Source: Bradyrhizobium sp. CCBAU 53351
Lineage (GTDB): Bacteria > Pseudomonadota > Alphaproteobacteria > Rhizobiales > Xanthobacteraceae
Reading direction: 5' to 3'
Length of the DNA stretch: 64,000 nucleotides
NCBI RefSeq assembly: GCF_015291745.1
Contig: NZ_CP030060.1
Coordinates: 372,001-436,000 of the forward strand
Below, piece by piece: positions 26,744 through 36,802 of the stretch (its first letter is position 1; every line of letters starts with the position of its first letter). A program made the translations under genes and the position numbers. The notes beneath the pieces are model-generated. The model was not told where the DNA came from. It did no database searches and saw nothing but the letters and a program-made list of their open reading frames with translations.

Positions 26744-28867
26744 CTACGCCCCGATTTCGGTGGCGTGCTCTGCTACTGGAACGGTAACACTGTCACCATC
26801 ATCCCTGAGCTGAACAATGACATTGCCAGAGGCGTCCAACGTCATGCGGCTCCCGCGCGGCACAACTAGTGTTGATGATTGCTCATCCAAAAGGGCCGGG
26901 CCTTCGATCGATCCTGCAATCCCGAGTTCCGATCGTCGAAGAACTGGGACTTTAACCCAAGCGCGAGTTGCATCATCATACACGGGTCGATAGCGAGATC
27001 CCTCCGAGCGAGGAGGGTCTTCCATCCGACCAAGTTTCGCGGGTTCTCGTACTTCTTTCAGGGTTACACGGATGTTCATAATCTCAAGATCAAGATCGGG
27101 TATGATATCGCCGAAGATACCTTTATAGGTCTGGATGAACGCAGCGCGAATAGTTTCACGTTCGCTCTCGCTGTAGGGTCCAACGGGCAGTCCTGTTACC
27201 AGCTCCGACCCTTGGCCCACAAAGCGAATGTCGGCGCGGCGCTCCATCTGAAGTGTACTGTGCGGAGATCTGGCCTGCGCAATCACGCGCCTTGTGTCGT
27301 CTTCCAGGCGCCTGAAGGCTGCTTCGAGTTTCTCGATTTCCATCGATCCCAGCAGGGCGCCAAGCGTTCTCGAGCGATCAACACGCGCGGGTGCAATCAA
27401 CAAGCCGAGTGCCGACGCGACGCCAGCATTCGGCGGACAGATAACCTGTTTGATGCCGAGACGTCTGGCGACGTCACAACCGTGCATCGGGCCGCCACCG
27501 CCCGTCACGATGAGCTTGTACTTAGTTATATCGTGGCCTCGCTCAGCAACATGGACACGCGCGGCGGCTGCCATCGTCTCGTTAACAATGGCCTGAATGC
27601 CATTCGCCACTTTGATGAATGGCATCTCTATGGCGTGCCCGACGCCTGTGAGCGCCGCCTCTGCAGCTCCGCGGCGCAAAACCATAGTGCCACCGGCAAA
27701 GTTATCAACGTCAATCGCCCCCGAAACAACGTTTGCATCGGTAACCGTTGGCGCAGTTCCGCCGTTCGGGTAGCAGGCGGGGCCAGGTCGCGATCCCGCA
27801 CTTTGCGGCCCCACCTTGAGCATTCCTAGCTCATCAACATGTGCGATGCTCCCGCCGCCCGCACCGATTTCGATAAGCTCAACAGTCGAGATGTTCACCG
27901 GCAATCCGCTTCCTGGGGCGAACCGCTTCTGGCGAGCCGCTTCAAACTGATACGCGATCAGGGGCTCGCCGTTCTCAATCACGCCAAGCTTTGCAGTTGT
28001 CCCGCCCATGTCGAAGGCAAGCACATTGTCAAATCCGGAGCGTTTGCCGAAATACGCGGCCACCAATGTGCCAGCAGCCGGCCCCGACTCCAACAGTTCG
28101 ATCGGCGTACGGCGCGCTTCCTCGATATGCGTCAATCCGCCGTTTGAGAGCATCATGAAAAGTGCTCCTGGTATTCCAAAGGCCTTTAGCTGCACCTCGA
28201 GTTCACGCAAATATTTGTCTGCAATGGGCTTGATATACGCGTTCGCGGCGGTCGTTGACGTTCGTTCGTACTCCCGGATTTGTGGGCAGACCTCGGACGA
28301 GATCGACAGTTGGACTTGTGGGAAATGCCGCTCGATTAGGCTCTTGGCTCGCAGTTCATTTGTCCCATTGGCATATGAATGCAAGAATGAAACTGCCAGC
28401 GAAGTGACGCCCCTGTCGAGCAGCCGGCGTGTTTTTATTAGAAGTTCGTCTTCGTTGAGTGGATGCTGGATGTGCCCGTTGAACAAGGTGCGTTCATTAA
28501 CTTCAACGCGATCATCCTGCTCAATCAATGGTTTTGGCAATTTCAGAAATAGATCATACAGATCGTATTTAAACTCCCGCTGTAAGTCGAGCGTATCCCT
28601 AAAGCCGCTCGTTGTGATCAATCCGGTCCTTGCGCCACGACGCTCGATGAGAGCGTTAGTGAACAACGTTGTCGCATGGACCACGCGACCAATCTGATCG
28701 GGATCGGTGCCGCTGGCGTTAACGACCTGCTTTACGCCGGCGAGGGCTCCAATTGTTGGATCATGGGGCGTCGTCAGCTCCTTGTGTGCGACAACGCGAC
28801 CATCATCAGTGCAATAGAGGACAATGTCGGTGAACGTGCCGCCAATATCGATACCAAGCGAGTACAT
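26744..28867 (-). CDS. hyuA: Hydantoinase/oxoprolinase subunit A (HyuA)
   Basis: The 707-residue protein has the ASKHA-type ATP-binding fold of HyuA: LGIDIGGTFTDIVLY at the N-terminus, VVHATTLFTNALIERRGART, LAFDMGGTTAKLGVIENGEP and TGGGGPMHGCDVARRLG. With HyuB it forms an ATP-dependent amidohydrolase acting on cyclic amides such as hydantoins, 5-oxoproline or N-methylhydantoin; acetophenone carboxylases are related. It starts 17 bases after the hyuB stop, so the two form an operon. The IS66 element lies downstream. The cyclic substrate is not determined. Confidence 0.9.
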   Translation of the reverse strand: MYSLGIDIGGTFTDIVLYCTDDGRVVAHKELTTPHDPTIGALAGVKQVVNASGTDPDQIGRVVHATTLFTNALIERRGARTGLITTSGFRDTLDLQREFKYDLYDLFLKLPKPLIEQDDRVEVNERTLFNGHIQHPLNEDELLIKTRRLLDRGVTSLAVSFLHSYANGTNELRAKSLIERHFPQVQLSISSEVCPQIREYERTSTTAANAYIKPIADKYLRELEVQLKAFGIPGALFMMLSNGGLTHIEEARRTPIELLESGPAAGTLVAAYFGKRSGFDNVLAFDMGGTTAKLGVIENGEPLIAYQFEAARQKRFAPGSGLPVNISTVELIEIGAGGGSIAHVDELGMLKVGPQSAGSRPGPACYPNGGTAPTVTDANVVSGAIDVDNFAGGTMVLRRGAAEAALTGVGHAIEMPFIKVANGIQAIVNETMAAAARVHVAERGHDITKYKLIVTGGGGPMHGCDVARRLGIKQVICPPNAGVASALGLLIAPARVDRSRTLGALLGSMEIEKLEAAFRRLEDDTRRVIAQARSPHSTLQMERRADIRFVGQGSELVTGLPVGPYSESERETIRAAFIQTYKGIFGDIIPDLDLEIMNIRVTLKEVREPAKLGRMEDPPRSEGSRYRPVYDDATRAWVKVPVLRRSELGIAGSIEGPALLDEQSSTLVVPRGSRMTLDASGNVIVQLRDDGDSVTVPVAEHATEIGA

Positions 28868-28884
28868 ATCGGATCTAACCCTTC

Positions 28885-30480
28885 TTATACAAAATCTTTG
28901 GCGCCATCGGCTTCGGCCAGCGCTTCCTGAGCGCGGATCGGAACACCAAATCCGCCAGCGCCAGGTGTGCGCAGCAGAACGCGGGCACCAAAGTCGATAG
29001 TGTGTTGTATCTTGGGATCAACCCGAACGGTGTTGATCTGGATCTCACCGGCAGCGCCGGGATCGCCGCCTGCTAAGCCATTCGCCACAGCTTCTGGCTT
29101 AGTTCGTTCAGCCATAAAGGAAATTATGGTAGGCCCTTTATTTAGATTCTCGAAGAGAAACTCCTGCCCAGCCCCCCCTGTGAACCGACCGCTGCCCGCT
29201 GTCCGCGATCGGATTCGGCGGTGGCAAATTCTGATCGGCGCGGTTCGTTCCAGCACCTCGACGGGCGTGGAGGAAATGTTGCTCGGCCAAGACAACACGC
29301 TTGCGCCGTCCGAGGCCGCGCTGGCCCCATAGCCTCCGTTCAGGAAGAATAAGTTAGCGAAAGTCTTTCCATCCTCTTTGACGCCGGCCAGGTTTACGCA
29401 CCAGAGAGGTGAGCCGACGTCGGAGATGACTCTCTCCGGCACGACTTGTGACAGCGCACGCAAGACCATCGCCGGCAGGAAATGTCCGATAAGTGCGCGT
29501 GCCCCGCCCGCTGCGGGCGGCTTTGAATTAAGAATTGAGCCAAGAGGTGCATGAATATTGAGCGGTTCCAACGCACCGTCATTGTTTGGCGTGTCGGGCG
29601 TAAGAACGGCTTTGATTCCATAGGCAGTGTATGCCGTCGTATAAGCAGCGCAGACGTTGATGGAGCGCTGCACTTGAGGATCTGTACCTCGGTAATCAAC
29701 CTCGATTTCATCACCATGAACTTTAAGCGCCATCCGCAACACGATGCTATTTTCAAATCCATCGCTGACGGCGGTGGCATGATAGACGCCATCCGGTATT
29801 GCGGAAATCGCACGCCGCATCGCGGCTTCCGTCCGACCGCGGATCTGTTGAGACACTTCGGAGAATGAACGGAGCTCCCACTCCTTTAGCAAAGAAATGA
29901 GGCGCACCTCCATCAGATGCAGTGCAGAAAACTGCGCATAAAGGTCGCCTACCGTCTGATCTGGCGTACGAACGTTCTGGCGAAGCAGGCTTTCAAATGT
30001 GCGGTTCATTCGACCCGCCTCAACCACCTTCATCATTGGGATTTGGAATCCCTCCTCGTACACCTCGCGTGCATCGGCAGAACGGATGCGTCCACCAATG
30101 TCAGGAGCGTGCGTGACCGACCCAGCGAACGCAACAATATTGCCATTCAAGAAAATGGGCTTGGCTACCGTGATATCGGGCAGATGGCCGGTGCCAAGCC
30201 AGACATCGTTGGTGATCAGGATATCGCCCTCGGAGAGGGTCTCATGTGGAAACTGTTTGAGAAAGCCACGAACCGTCCGCGGAACGGTACCGATAAAGGA
30301 TGGAATGCTGTTAGCGGGTTGCGCTAACGAGCGTCCTTCGGCATCCATGAGAACGCACGCAAAATCATTAGACTCGCGAACGACGGATGAGAAGGAGGTA
30401 CGCAGCAGCGTCGTAGCGGCCTCTTCAGTCAGAGAAATCAGCCTTCGCCAAATCAATTCAAGCTGGATTGCATCAAGCAC
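28885..30480 (-). CDS. hyuB: Hydantoinase/oxoprolinase subunit B (HyuB)
   Basis: The 531-residue protein matches HyuB throughout: IQLELIWRRLISLTEEAATT, VVRESNDFACVLMDAEGRSL, ITNDVWLGTGHLPDITVAKP, a FAGSVTHAPDIGG metal-binding segment and TPGAGGFGVP near the end. It is the partner of HyuA encoded immediately downstream. The GTG at 30480 is preceded by AAGGAG at eight bases. The pair should open a cyclic amide at the cost of ATP. A LysR gene and an LLM monooxygenase gene lie upstream on the same strand. Confidence 0.9.
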   Translation of the reverse strand: MLDAIQLELIWRRLISLTEEAATTLLRTSFSSVVRESNDFACVLMDAEGRSLAQPANSIPSFIGTVPRTVRGFLKQFPHETLSEGDILITNDVWLGTGHLPDITVAKPIFLNGNIVAFAGSVTHAPDIGGRIRSADAREVYEEGFQIPMMKVVEAGRMNRTFESLLRQNVRTPDQTVGDLYAQFSALHLMEVRLISLLKEWELRSFSEVSQQIRGRTEAAMRRAISAIPDGVYHATAVSDGFENSIVLRMALKVHGDEIEVDYRGTDPQVQRSINVCAAYTTAYTAYGIKAVLTPDTPNNDGALEPLNIHAPLGSILNSKPPAAGGARALIGHFLPAMVLRALSQVVPERVISDVGSPLWCVNLAGVKEDGKTFANLFFLNGGYGASAASDGASVLSWPSNISSTPVEVLERTAPIRICHRRIRSRTAGSGRFTGGAGQEFLFENLNKGPTIISFMAERTKPEAVANGLAGGDPGAAGEIQINTVRVDPKIQHTIDFGARVLLRTPGAGGFGVPIRAQEALAEADGAKDFV

Positions 30481-30718
30481 GTGTCAGTCTCCTTGGAGCG
30501 CCCGCGGCCTTGCCCTACGGTCTTGCACTCGCCCACGAAGCGCTGCGCGACAGTCGCACCAGCTCGGGCATTCTGCGGGACATTAAGTCAGGCTAAACGC
30601 GTCAGCCAATTCTTCTTGCTGCACGCTCTATACGCGGGTGATATAGCATTGGGATTGTTTGGCGGGCACGTCGGCCCGCGAGAGTTGCCTAGCTCGATCC
30701 GAAATCCCGCTAGGGGGC

Positions 30719-31654
30719 TTACTCCGTGCAGTCGCCGCACTTCACGACATGGGGGTCGTTGTGCAGGAACGTTTCCTTCAAGCTACGCGTGAAACGCTGC
30801 GACAGCGATGACTTCACAAGATGTCCCGGAAAGATTGCGAACATCTTAACCGAGATTCTCGGCGAAATACGAACAAATCGAACGTTATCGGAAATAAGCG
30901 GTTTGATGTAGGGACTTACGACGCCGATGCCAAGGTCGGCGGCGGCGAGCGAACAGAGGATCGCCGAATAGGTGACCTCGATCTCGGACGAGGGTTTCAC
31001 GCCGTGCTGCGCGAGTGTCTGACGCCACAAATCACTTAGATCGTCTCCACGATTGAGAGTGAGCAGCGTTGCCTCTTGAAAATCAGAGACCGCAACCTCC
31101 TTCTTCGAAGCAAGCGGGCTGTTTGCGCAGACCGCACATAGGGCCTCAGATTCGTCACACACCTCGATTTCGAACTCTCCTGTTCGGAAATGAGCTCCGC
31201 TCGTCGTCAGGCCAACATCATAAATGCCATTGAGGAGCCCGTCTCTGATCTGCAGCGACCCTCCCGTCTGAAGGTTGATGCTCACACCGGGGCTAGACTG
31301 CCGGAATGCCTTCATGATCGTTGGAATAACGCCCATAGCCAGGGACGGAGTGGCAGCGATGCGCAATAGGCCGGTGCCGGATGACCTGATACTTTCAGCG
31401 GCTTGCTGTATCGTTTCCAAGCCAAGATAGTGCTTTTGGACGATTTCAAAGAGCATTTTGGCTTCAGGGGTTGGAACCAAACGGCCCCGTCGATAATCGA
31501 ACAGTCGAAATTTCACAGCGTCTTGCGCTTGCGCCAACAGCCGGCTCACCGACGGTTGCGTTGTATTTAGAATTTCGGCTGCGGCAAGCGTTGTCCCACA
31601 TTGCATCATAGCCCGAAACGCATCGATCTCGCGGGAACTGAGCGCTCTAGCCAT
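30719..31654 (-). CDS. LysR-family transcriptional regulator
   Basis: This 311-residue protein has an N-terminal LysR winged helix (SSREIDAFRAMMQCGTTLAA, then TQPSVSRLLAQAQDAVKFRL) and a periplasmic-binding-like effector domain. The fold resembles the octopine/nopaline and amino-acid responsive branch. The ATG at 31654 is preferred over a TTG at 31669. Its position between the monooxygenase and hyuBA genes makes it the likely regulator of this block. Inducer unknown. Confidence 0.88.
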   Translation of the reverse strand: MARALSSREIDAFRAMMQCGTTLAAAEILNTTQPSVSRLLAQAQDAVKFRLFDYRRGRLVPTPEAKMLFEIVQKHYLGLETIQQAAESIRSSGTGLLRIAATPSLAMGVIPTIMKAFRQSSPGVSINLQTGGSLQIRDGLLNGIYDVGLTTSGAHFRTGEFEIEVCDESEALCAVCANSPLASKKEVAVSDFQEATLLTLNRGDDLSDLWRQTLAQHGVKPSSEIEVTYSAILCSLAAADLGIGVVSPYIKPLISDNVRFVRISPRISVKMFAIFPGHLVKSSLSQRFTRSLKETFLHNDPHVVKCGDCTE

Positions 31655-31773
31655 ATGCCGCCCAAACAAATTTACATTTTAGATGCATAAGCCCGATTCG
31701 AATAAATCAAATGGTATTCTCGGCCATGCGTCAAGTCGTTCGACGGATGAACTTCAGCTCCCACAATAAGAAA

Positions 31774-31801
31774 GGCCGCGGCGCTTTGTTGCACCGCGGC
31801 C
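31774..31801 (-). terminator. Rho-independent terminator downstream of the LLM monooxygenase gene
   Basis: A perfect 8-bp inverted repeat, GGCCGCGG and CCGCGGCC, encloses a 12-base loop. Read on the minus strand it is followed by TTTCTTATT; on the plus strand it is followed by CTTTTG, so it may act in both directions. It sits between the stop of the monooxygenase gene (31854) and the LysR start, and would end transcripts arriving from the ABC transporter/monooxygenase genes. Confidence 0.8.
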
Positions 31802-31853
31802 CTTTTGTATGCGCATTGAAAGGCTCGACAAAGGCGGCGCGCCACGAGATCTC

Positions 31854-33203
31854 TTATGGAACGCCTGTAGCTGGACGTTTCGTATTGACGTTTTTGGGAT
31901 AGCGTAACCCGAGGTTTTCGCGAAGTGTCTTGCCGCGGTAGCTTTTGCGCATAAGTCCGCGTTCCTGGAGCACGGGGACTACCATCGACACAAAATCTTC
32001 CAGGCAGGTCGGCATGTAAGGGAACGTTATCATAAACCCATCTCCAGCTTCATTGTCGATCCAACGTTCCATCTCGTCGGCGATCTGGCTTGGAGTGCCA
32101 CAGAAAATCTCGAATCCGCGTTCGTAGCGCTGTGCAATCTCCCTTAGCGTGAATTTACGCGATCGGATCATGTCCGCAAGTATATTGAAATAACCCTGAT
32201 GAAGGTTTGAGGAAGTCGGGATCATCTGTTCGGGAACGAGTTCGTCCAGTGGCAGCTTCGACAGGTCGACTTCAAGGTCCGTACTGACATACGCGACCTT
32301 GGCTTCAATCGGCATCACACTGTTTAGTAGGCGAAGCTTTTCCTTCGCTTCTGCTTCGGTTGAACCGACCATCGCGCGGAAGCCGGCGAGTACCTTAAGT
32401 TCGGAAGGATCACGGCGGTACTTCGCCATCCTGCTTTTGATATCCTTGTAGAGGGACGCAGCCTCCTCAAGAGTTGCGCCCGTTCCGAAGACGACCTCAG
32501 CGGTTTCTGCGGCAAATTCCCTACCCACCGAGGACGCGCCCGCCTGGATAATGACGGGTTGCCCCTGCGGAGCACGTGCAATATTGAGTCCGCCTTGTAC
32601 CTTGAAATGTTTCCCTTCGTATCGAACGTGGTGAAATCGGTTCGGATCGAAGTTCATAGCTCTTGCCTTGTCGAAGATGAAGGCATCATCGTCCCAAGTA
32701 TCCCAGTAAGCTCGGACCACCTCCAGGGCTTCTCTGGCTCTGGCATAGCGCTCGTCGTGTGGCGGCATCGTCTTATAGCCATAGTTGCGGCATGAATACT
32801 GGTTTGCAGTCGTCACAACGTTCCACGCTGCTCGCCCTCCCGAAAGGTGATCGAGCGATGCGAATTGCCGGGCGATATTAAACGGCTCAGTGAAGCTCGC
32901 AGATACCGTGGCGCCGAGGCCAAGCTCTTCTGTGCTCGCAGCTAGCGCAGAGAGAAGCGTCAAGGGCTCAAGTACGTTTTGCCCGCGTGGCCATTGCGCC
33001 ATTGCGTGGAGATTGTCGACATCAACGCCCGGACTGTCCGCTAGAAACATCAGATCGAAGCGGCCTGCTTCACATAGCTTTGCGAGCTCTGTGTAGTACT
33101 GAAGACTCAACGCCTTCTTTGGATCCGTATCTGGATGGCGCCACGCGGCACTTGCGCTACCGGCTGCATGTATGAGTGCGGCGAAAGCGATTTCCTTTGC
33201 CAT
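31854..33203 (-). CDS. LLM-class FMN-dependent monooxygenase, second copy
   Basis: This 449-residue luciferase-like monooxygenase of the NtaA/SnaA/DszA group shows FADSPGV-like LMFLADSPGVDVDNLHAMA, LSGGRAAWNVVTTANQ, QPVIIQAGASSVGREFAA and a C-terminal TFPYMPTCLEDFVSMVVP. The ATG at 33203 has GAGGA four bases before it; a TTG at 33215 would extend it. It uses reduced FMN, probably from the flavin reductase at 22355. It sits directly after an amino-acid-type ABC transporter, so a transported nitrogen compound is the probable substrate. Confidence 0.87.
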   Translation of the reverse strand: MAKEIAFAALIHAAGSASAAWRHPDTDPKKALSLQYYTELAKLCEAGRFDLMFLADSPGVDVDNLHAMAQWPRGQNVLEPLTLLSALAASTEELGLGATVSASFTEPFNIARQFASLDHLSGGRAAWNVVTTANQYSCRNYGYKTMPPHDERYARAREALEVVRAYWDTWDDDAFIFDKARAMNFDPNRFHHVRYEGKHFKVQGGLNIARAPQGQPVIIQAGASSVGREFAAETAEVVFGTGATLEEAASLYKDIKSRMAKYRRDPSELKVLAGFRAMVGSTEAEAKEKLRLLNSVMPIEAKVAYVSTDLEVDLSKLPLDELVPEQMIPTSSNLHQGYFNILADMIRSRKFTLREIAQRYERGFEIFCGTPSQIADEMERWIDNEAGDGFMITFPYMPTCLEDFVSMVVPVLQERGLMRKSYRGKTLRENLGLRYPKNVNTKRPATGVP

Positions 33204-33248
33204 TTCGTTCCTCAATTCCTCTCTGGTCGTATGTAGAGATGCTGCGTG

Positions 33249-34016
33249 TTAATCGAGCACCGCCGAAATGAACTCTTTGGTCCTTGCGCCCTTGGGGTGC
33301 ATAAGAACCTCTCGGGCAGTGCCTTCTTCTGCGATTTGGCCTTGTTCCATAAAGATCACGCGATCTGCGACCTCGCTCGCAAATCCAAGTTCGTGCGTAA
33401 CGACCACCATAGTCATGCCGGTGCGTGCCAATTCCTTCATCGCCGCGAGGACTTCGGCAACGAGTTCAGGATCGAGTGCAGATGTCGGCTCGTCGAAGAG
33501 CATAAGGCGCGGGTGCATAGCCATAGCCCGCGCGATGGCCACACGTTGTTGCTGGCCGCCAGACAGGCTGGAAGGGTACGCGTTACGCTTCTCGGATAAG
33601 CCTACGCGTGCTAGGAGGGCTTCCGCCTCACAAACGACGTCAGCCTTATTGCGCTTTAAGACACGCACGGGTCCCTCAATGACATTGTCAAGAGCAGTCA
33701 TATGGGGAAAGAGATTAAATCGTTGAAACACCATCGCGGTCTTCGTCCGCTGGCGGGCGAGTTCCGCACCGCCTAGTGGCCGCAATTGCGACCCCACTTG
33801 GCGATAGCCCACGATTTCGTCGTCTATCCAGATATGTCCTGAGTCGACGGAAACCAGTTGATTAATACATCTCAAGAGCGTCGTTTTGCCTGAGCCTGAT
33901 GAGCCGATCAAACACACTACTTCATTGGGCATGACGTCGAGGGAGACGCCGTCCAGAACTTGTAGATTTCCATACCGCTTCTTAACTCTTCTCATTGAGA
34001 GCAAAGGCTTGGTCAT
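33249..34016 (-). CDS. Polar amino acid ABC transporter ATP-binding protein
   Basis: The 255-residue ATPase has Walker [14 protein letters not shown]-loop [11 protein letters not shown], signature [16 protein letters not shown], Walker [13 protein letters not shown] and the H-loop in VVVTHE. This is the GlnQ/HisP type. The ATG at 34016 overlaps the permease stop by ATGA, which decides the start; the frame continues to 34106 without conserved sequence. It powers the permease and binding protein encoded just upstream. Confidence 0.93.
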   Translation of the reverse strand: MTKPLLSMRRVKKRYGNLQVLDGVSLDVMPNEVVCLIGSSGSGKTTLLRCINQLVSVDSGHIWIDDEIVGYRQVGSQLRPLGGAELARQRTKTAMVFQRFNLFPHMTALDNVIEGPVRVLKRNKADVVCEAEALLARVGLSEKRNAYPSSLSGGQQQRVAIARAMAMHPRLMLFDEPTSALDPELVAEVLAAMKELARTGMTMVVVTHELGFASEVADRVIFMEQGQIAEEGTAREVLMHPKGARTKEFISAVLD

Positions 34017-34903
34017 CGGACCCTCACGACAGATGTTCCCCGCGCGAACCGCCATTCGAGCAGCAACTGAAGCGGCGTGAGAATGGAGACAGCGAGGAGA
34101 TACCAAGCGCCTGCTACGATCAGTAGCTCAATCACGCGCTGATTGACGAAGTACACGTTCTGTGCGCTGTAAAGTAAATCGGTGTACTGGATCACGCTGG
34201 CGAGTGACGTCATTTTTACCATTCCAATAAACTCGTTACCAATCGGCGGAACTATCACGCGCATTGCTTGAGGTAGGACGATTCTCCAGAGCGCGTGTAG
34301 ACGGGTCATGCCAATCGACTGTGCCGCTTCGTGCTGGCCCGCATCAACCGAGAGGATTCCGGCGCGAATGACCTCCGAGGTATAGGCACCCTGATTGATG
34401 CCAAGGCCAAGCAGCGCGGCCCAAAAGGGCGTGATGACATCGACAGTCGGGGCCGTCCACAGACCGGGAATGCCGATGACTGGGATGATTAAGGCTAGAT
34501 TATACCAAATCAGAAGCTGGAGGATTACCGGCGTCCCGCGAAAGAACCATTGGTAGCCAAATGCGACGATGACTAGGAGCGGATTATCCGACATTCGCAT
34601 AATCGAGATAGCCAAGCCGAGCGCGACACCGACAATCATCGCCAGCACGGACAAGATCATCGTATGCCAGAAGCCCGCGAGAATTGTAGGCGCCGCTAAG
34701 TATTTGGCAACAACGTTCCATTCGATCTGCGCGTTAGCGAAGGCCCTTACAATAAGGACCAACAGACCAAGAACTAGTACGCCCATTATCCAGCGGCCGA
34801 CGTAACGCGGCGGCACGATCTCGACCAACGACAGATCGGGCCGTGAAAAGAGAGTGGAGGAACCGCTGCTCGATCGTACAGGCTTGTTTGACACCGCGCT
34901 CAT
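34013..34903 (-). CDS. Polar amino acid ABC transporter permease
   Basis: The 296-residue membrane protein has five or six helices and the HisM/GlnP pattern, including [16 protein letters not shown] and the EAA-loop segment [20 protein letters not shown]. An N-terminal cytoplasmic tail of about 45 residues precedes the first helix. Its ATG overlaps the stop of the binding-protein gene (ATGA). Only one permease gene is present, so it would work as a homodimer. Confidence 0.92.
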   Translation of the reverse strand: MSAVSNKPVRSSSGSSTLFSRPDLSLVEIVPPRYVGRWIMGVLVLGLLVLIVRAFANAQIEWNVVAKYLAAPTILAGFWHTMILSVLAMIVGVALGLAISIMRMSDNPLLVIVAFGYQWFFRGTPVILQLLIWYNLALIIPVIGIPGLWTAPTVDVITPFWAALLGLGINQGAYTSEVIRAGILSVDAGQHEAAQSIGMTRLHALWRIVLPQAMRVIVPPIGNEFIGMVKMTSLASVIQYTDLLYSAQNVYFVNQRVIELLIVAGAWYLLAVSILTPLQLLLEWRFARGTSVVRVR

Positions 34904-35775
34904 TTTCGCGGTTCCGAATTTAGATATACTTCCGAAATAGCGAGTTTGCTCAACTGATATCTAGCCAGGATCTTTGCATAAGTGCCGTCCTTAATCATCG
35001 CATCCAGAGCGTCGGCGATCGCGTCACGCAGCGCGACATCGCCCTTACGCACACCAATTGCCTTGAATTCTGGCGCGAAGGGCTCGCCGATCGTCTTGTA
35101 AAGGCCTTTGGACTCCGCAATCATGTAAGGAACCTCGACGAAGCCCTGCAGTGCTGCATCAATTCGGCCTTGCGTTAGCTGCAGCCGCGTATCTGGCGTT
35201 GATTCGGTGCCAATCAACTTCACAGCCGGCATTCCCTTCTGAACGCAGTCCGACTCGCTCTTTGCAAGCATCACTTTGTACCAAACAGTGGACCGAATGG
35301 CGCCGGCCCGCTTACCGCAAAGATCGGACAACTCCTTTAGCTGAGAATTGGAAAGTGCGTAGACCTGATAGAAATCCCTGAAGTAATCGACCATCTCCAT
35401 AATGGAATGACGTTCAGGGAGGTCGCTAAGTCCACCCATGATGATATCGATCCGACCGGTCTGCAGTGACGGGATGTACTGCGCAAATAGCATTTCATTG
35501 AATTCGGCCTTGACGCCCAAACGTGCTGCGATTTCCCGGCCAATATCTACATTCATCCCTCTGAATTCGCCCGTCTCCGGATCCTTGAACTGCAGCGGTG
35601 GCAATGCATTGCTGAGACCCATGCGCAGGACTCCCGCCGTTTTGACTGCGTCGGGCACCTGGATCTCTGCTGCACTCACTACCCTCCAGGAGGCAATGGA
35701 AAGCCCTACAATTGCTGATAGGGCAACAACTTTCGCGATTTGACTGGTGAACCCGTTTACTCGCCACGGTCCCAT
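34900..35775 (-). CDS. Amino acid ABC transporter substrate-binding protein
   Basis: This 291-residue periplasmic binding protein of the family-3 type has a signal peptide over about residues 10-32, then PDAVKTAGVLRMGLSNALPP, FRGMNVDIGREIAARLGVKA and GRIDIIMGGLSDLPERHSI. GGGAGGAG precedes the ATG at 35775. It is the first gene of the transporter operon. The ligand could be an amino acid, an opine or a cyclic nitrogen compound, and the neighbouring monooxygenase and hydantoinase favour the last; that is inference. Confidence 0.9.
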   Translation of the reverse strand: MGPWRVNGFTSQIAKVVALSAIVGLSIASWRVVSAAEIQVPDAVKTAGVLRMGLSNALPPLQFKDPETGEFRGMNVDIGREIAARLGVKAEFNEMLFAQYIPSLQTGRIDIIMGGLSDLPERHSIMEMVDYFRDFYQVYALSNSQLKELSDLCGKRAGAIRSTVWYKVMLAKSESDCVQKGMPAVKLIGTESTPDTRLQLTQGRIDAALQGFVEVPYMIAESKGLYKTIGEPFAPEFKAIGVRKGDVALRDAIADALDAMIKDGTYAKILARYQLSKLAISEVYLNSEPRK

Positions 35776-36104
35776 CTATTTCTCCTCCCTATTGGTAGCC
35801 CTTGCCTTCAGGGGCACGTGTTTCACTCGGCCGCGTGCTGTTGAGGGTAGGAAATTAGACCTCAATGACGCGGCACCGACGTCTTCCATTGGCCAGCACG
35901 GCAAACCGCGAAGCGTGCTTGGGCTCGACACGGGAAGCTGGGCGGCAGTTTCGCAACTCGTAAAGTGTTGCTTTCCTGCCGCCACAGCTCGACGGTGCTA
36001 ATTAGCAACGCTAAGGGGCGGGCTATTTTGGATCAAATTCATTCTATCAAGGTCAGTATGCATCCAAGGCATAGGCCGACCCTCAGCACAAAAAATGGCC
36101 CATG
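35776..36104. other. Intergenic region upstream of the ABC transporter operon
   Basis: About 330 bases with no recognisable gene. It must contain the promoter for the transporter and monooxygenase genes on the minus strand, but I see no clear consensus. It marks the boundary between the catabolic block and the hydrogenase cluster. Confidence 0.4.
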
Positions 36105-36640
36105 CTAGGACAAAACGCGCCATCCATTGATTGTGCGTTGCGGGGCCTCGCGAACCGCTGAGCGGCAGTCTCGATGGCGGTCTCCATTATTAGAGCTCCG
36201 GAGCGGGAAAGGGAGGTGCTCTTTCCGTGACACCTGCGCGATGGCAACGGCATGGGCGATGTCCTCGGAGTTGAAGTGTATCGAACGCACTTAAAGATGC
36301 TTGTCGCCACACGACCGGGCGAGATCTCGGTGACGCGAGCGCGAGATCAGTAAAGAACGGGGCTCAGCCCGCGAACGCGCAATACGCTGGCCTTGGTGGC
36401 ATGATGGCTAGGGATGAAGAAAGCCAGGGCGTTCTGGAAAGGCGTAGTGGCCAGCGACCGACCAGACGTCAACCACGTAGCGGCGCGCATCGGCATTCTT
36501 GTCACGATCAGCCGTTTCACGTGCAGTGCCGCGCGCAGATTGACGTCGAGCAGCGCGTGGATTTCGTCAGACGCAAGGTCTAGGATGTTGCTACGCTGCG
36601 ACTGACCGGCCTTGTTGACGAGAACGTCGAATGTGGTCGT
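36105..36640 (-). pseudogene. Short-chain dehydrogenase remnant
   Basis: On the minus strand 36640 to about 36480 encodes FDVLVNKAGQSQRSNILD and LLDVNLRAALHVKRLIV, the NAG and N-active-site region of SDR enzymes. Farther on, 36290 to about 36220 in another frame reads NSEDIAHAVAIAQVSRKE, like the C-terminal part of YdfG-type SDRs. The nucleotide-binding N-terminus and the catalytic Tyr-Lys region are missing or scrambled. It lies between the hydrogenase cluster and the ABC operon. Confidence 0.5.
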
Positions 36641-36802
36641 ACGCGCTAGCGCTCCAGGACGTCGAGATCGTTAATCTCGCGCCGACAGCCTCCGCATCCG
36701 GCTTGGCCGACAGCCTGGCCAGCGGCCGAACCTCGCGCTAGCGAGTAAATTAGAAGCCCTGAGGGCGGAAGCGGCGCCGAACCGTCGCAGCCCTGACTAA
36801 CT

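Noticed and set aside
36700..36802. Terminator after hupT
   Set aside because: A small CTCGC/GCGAG inverted repeat is present but is not followed by a T-run, so it does not qualify.
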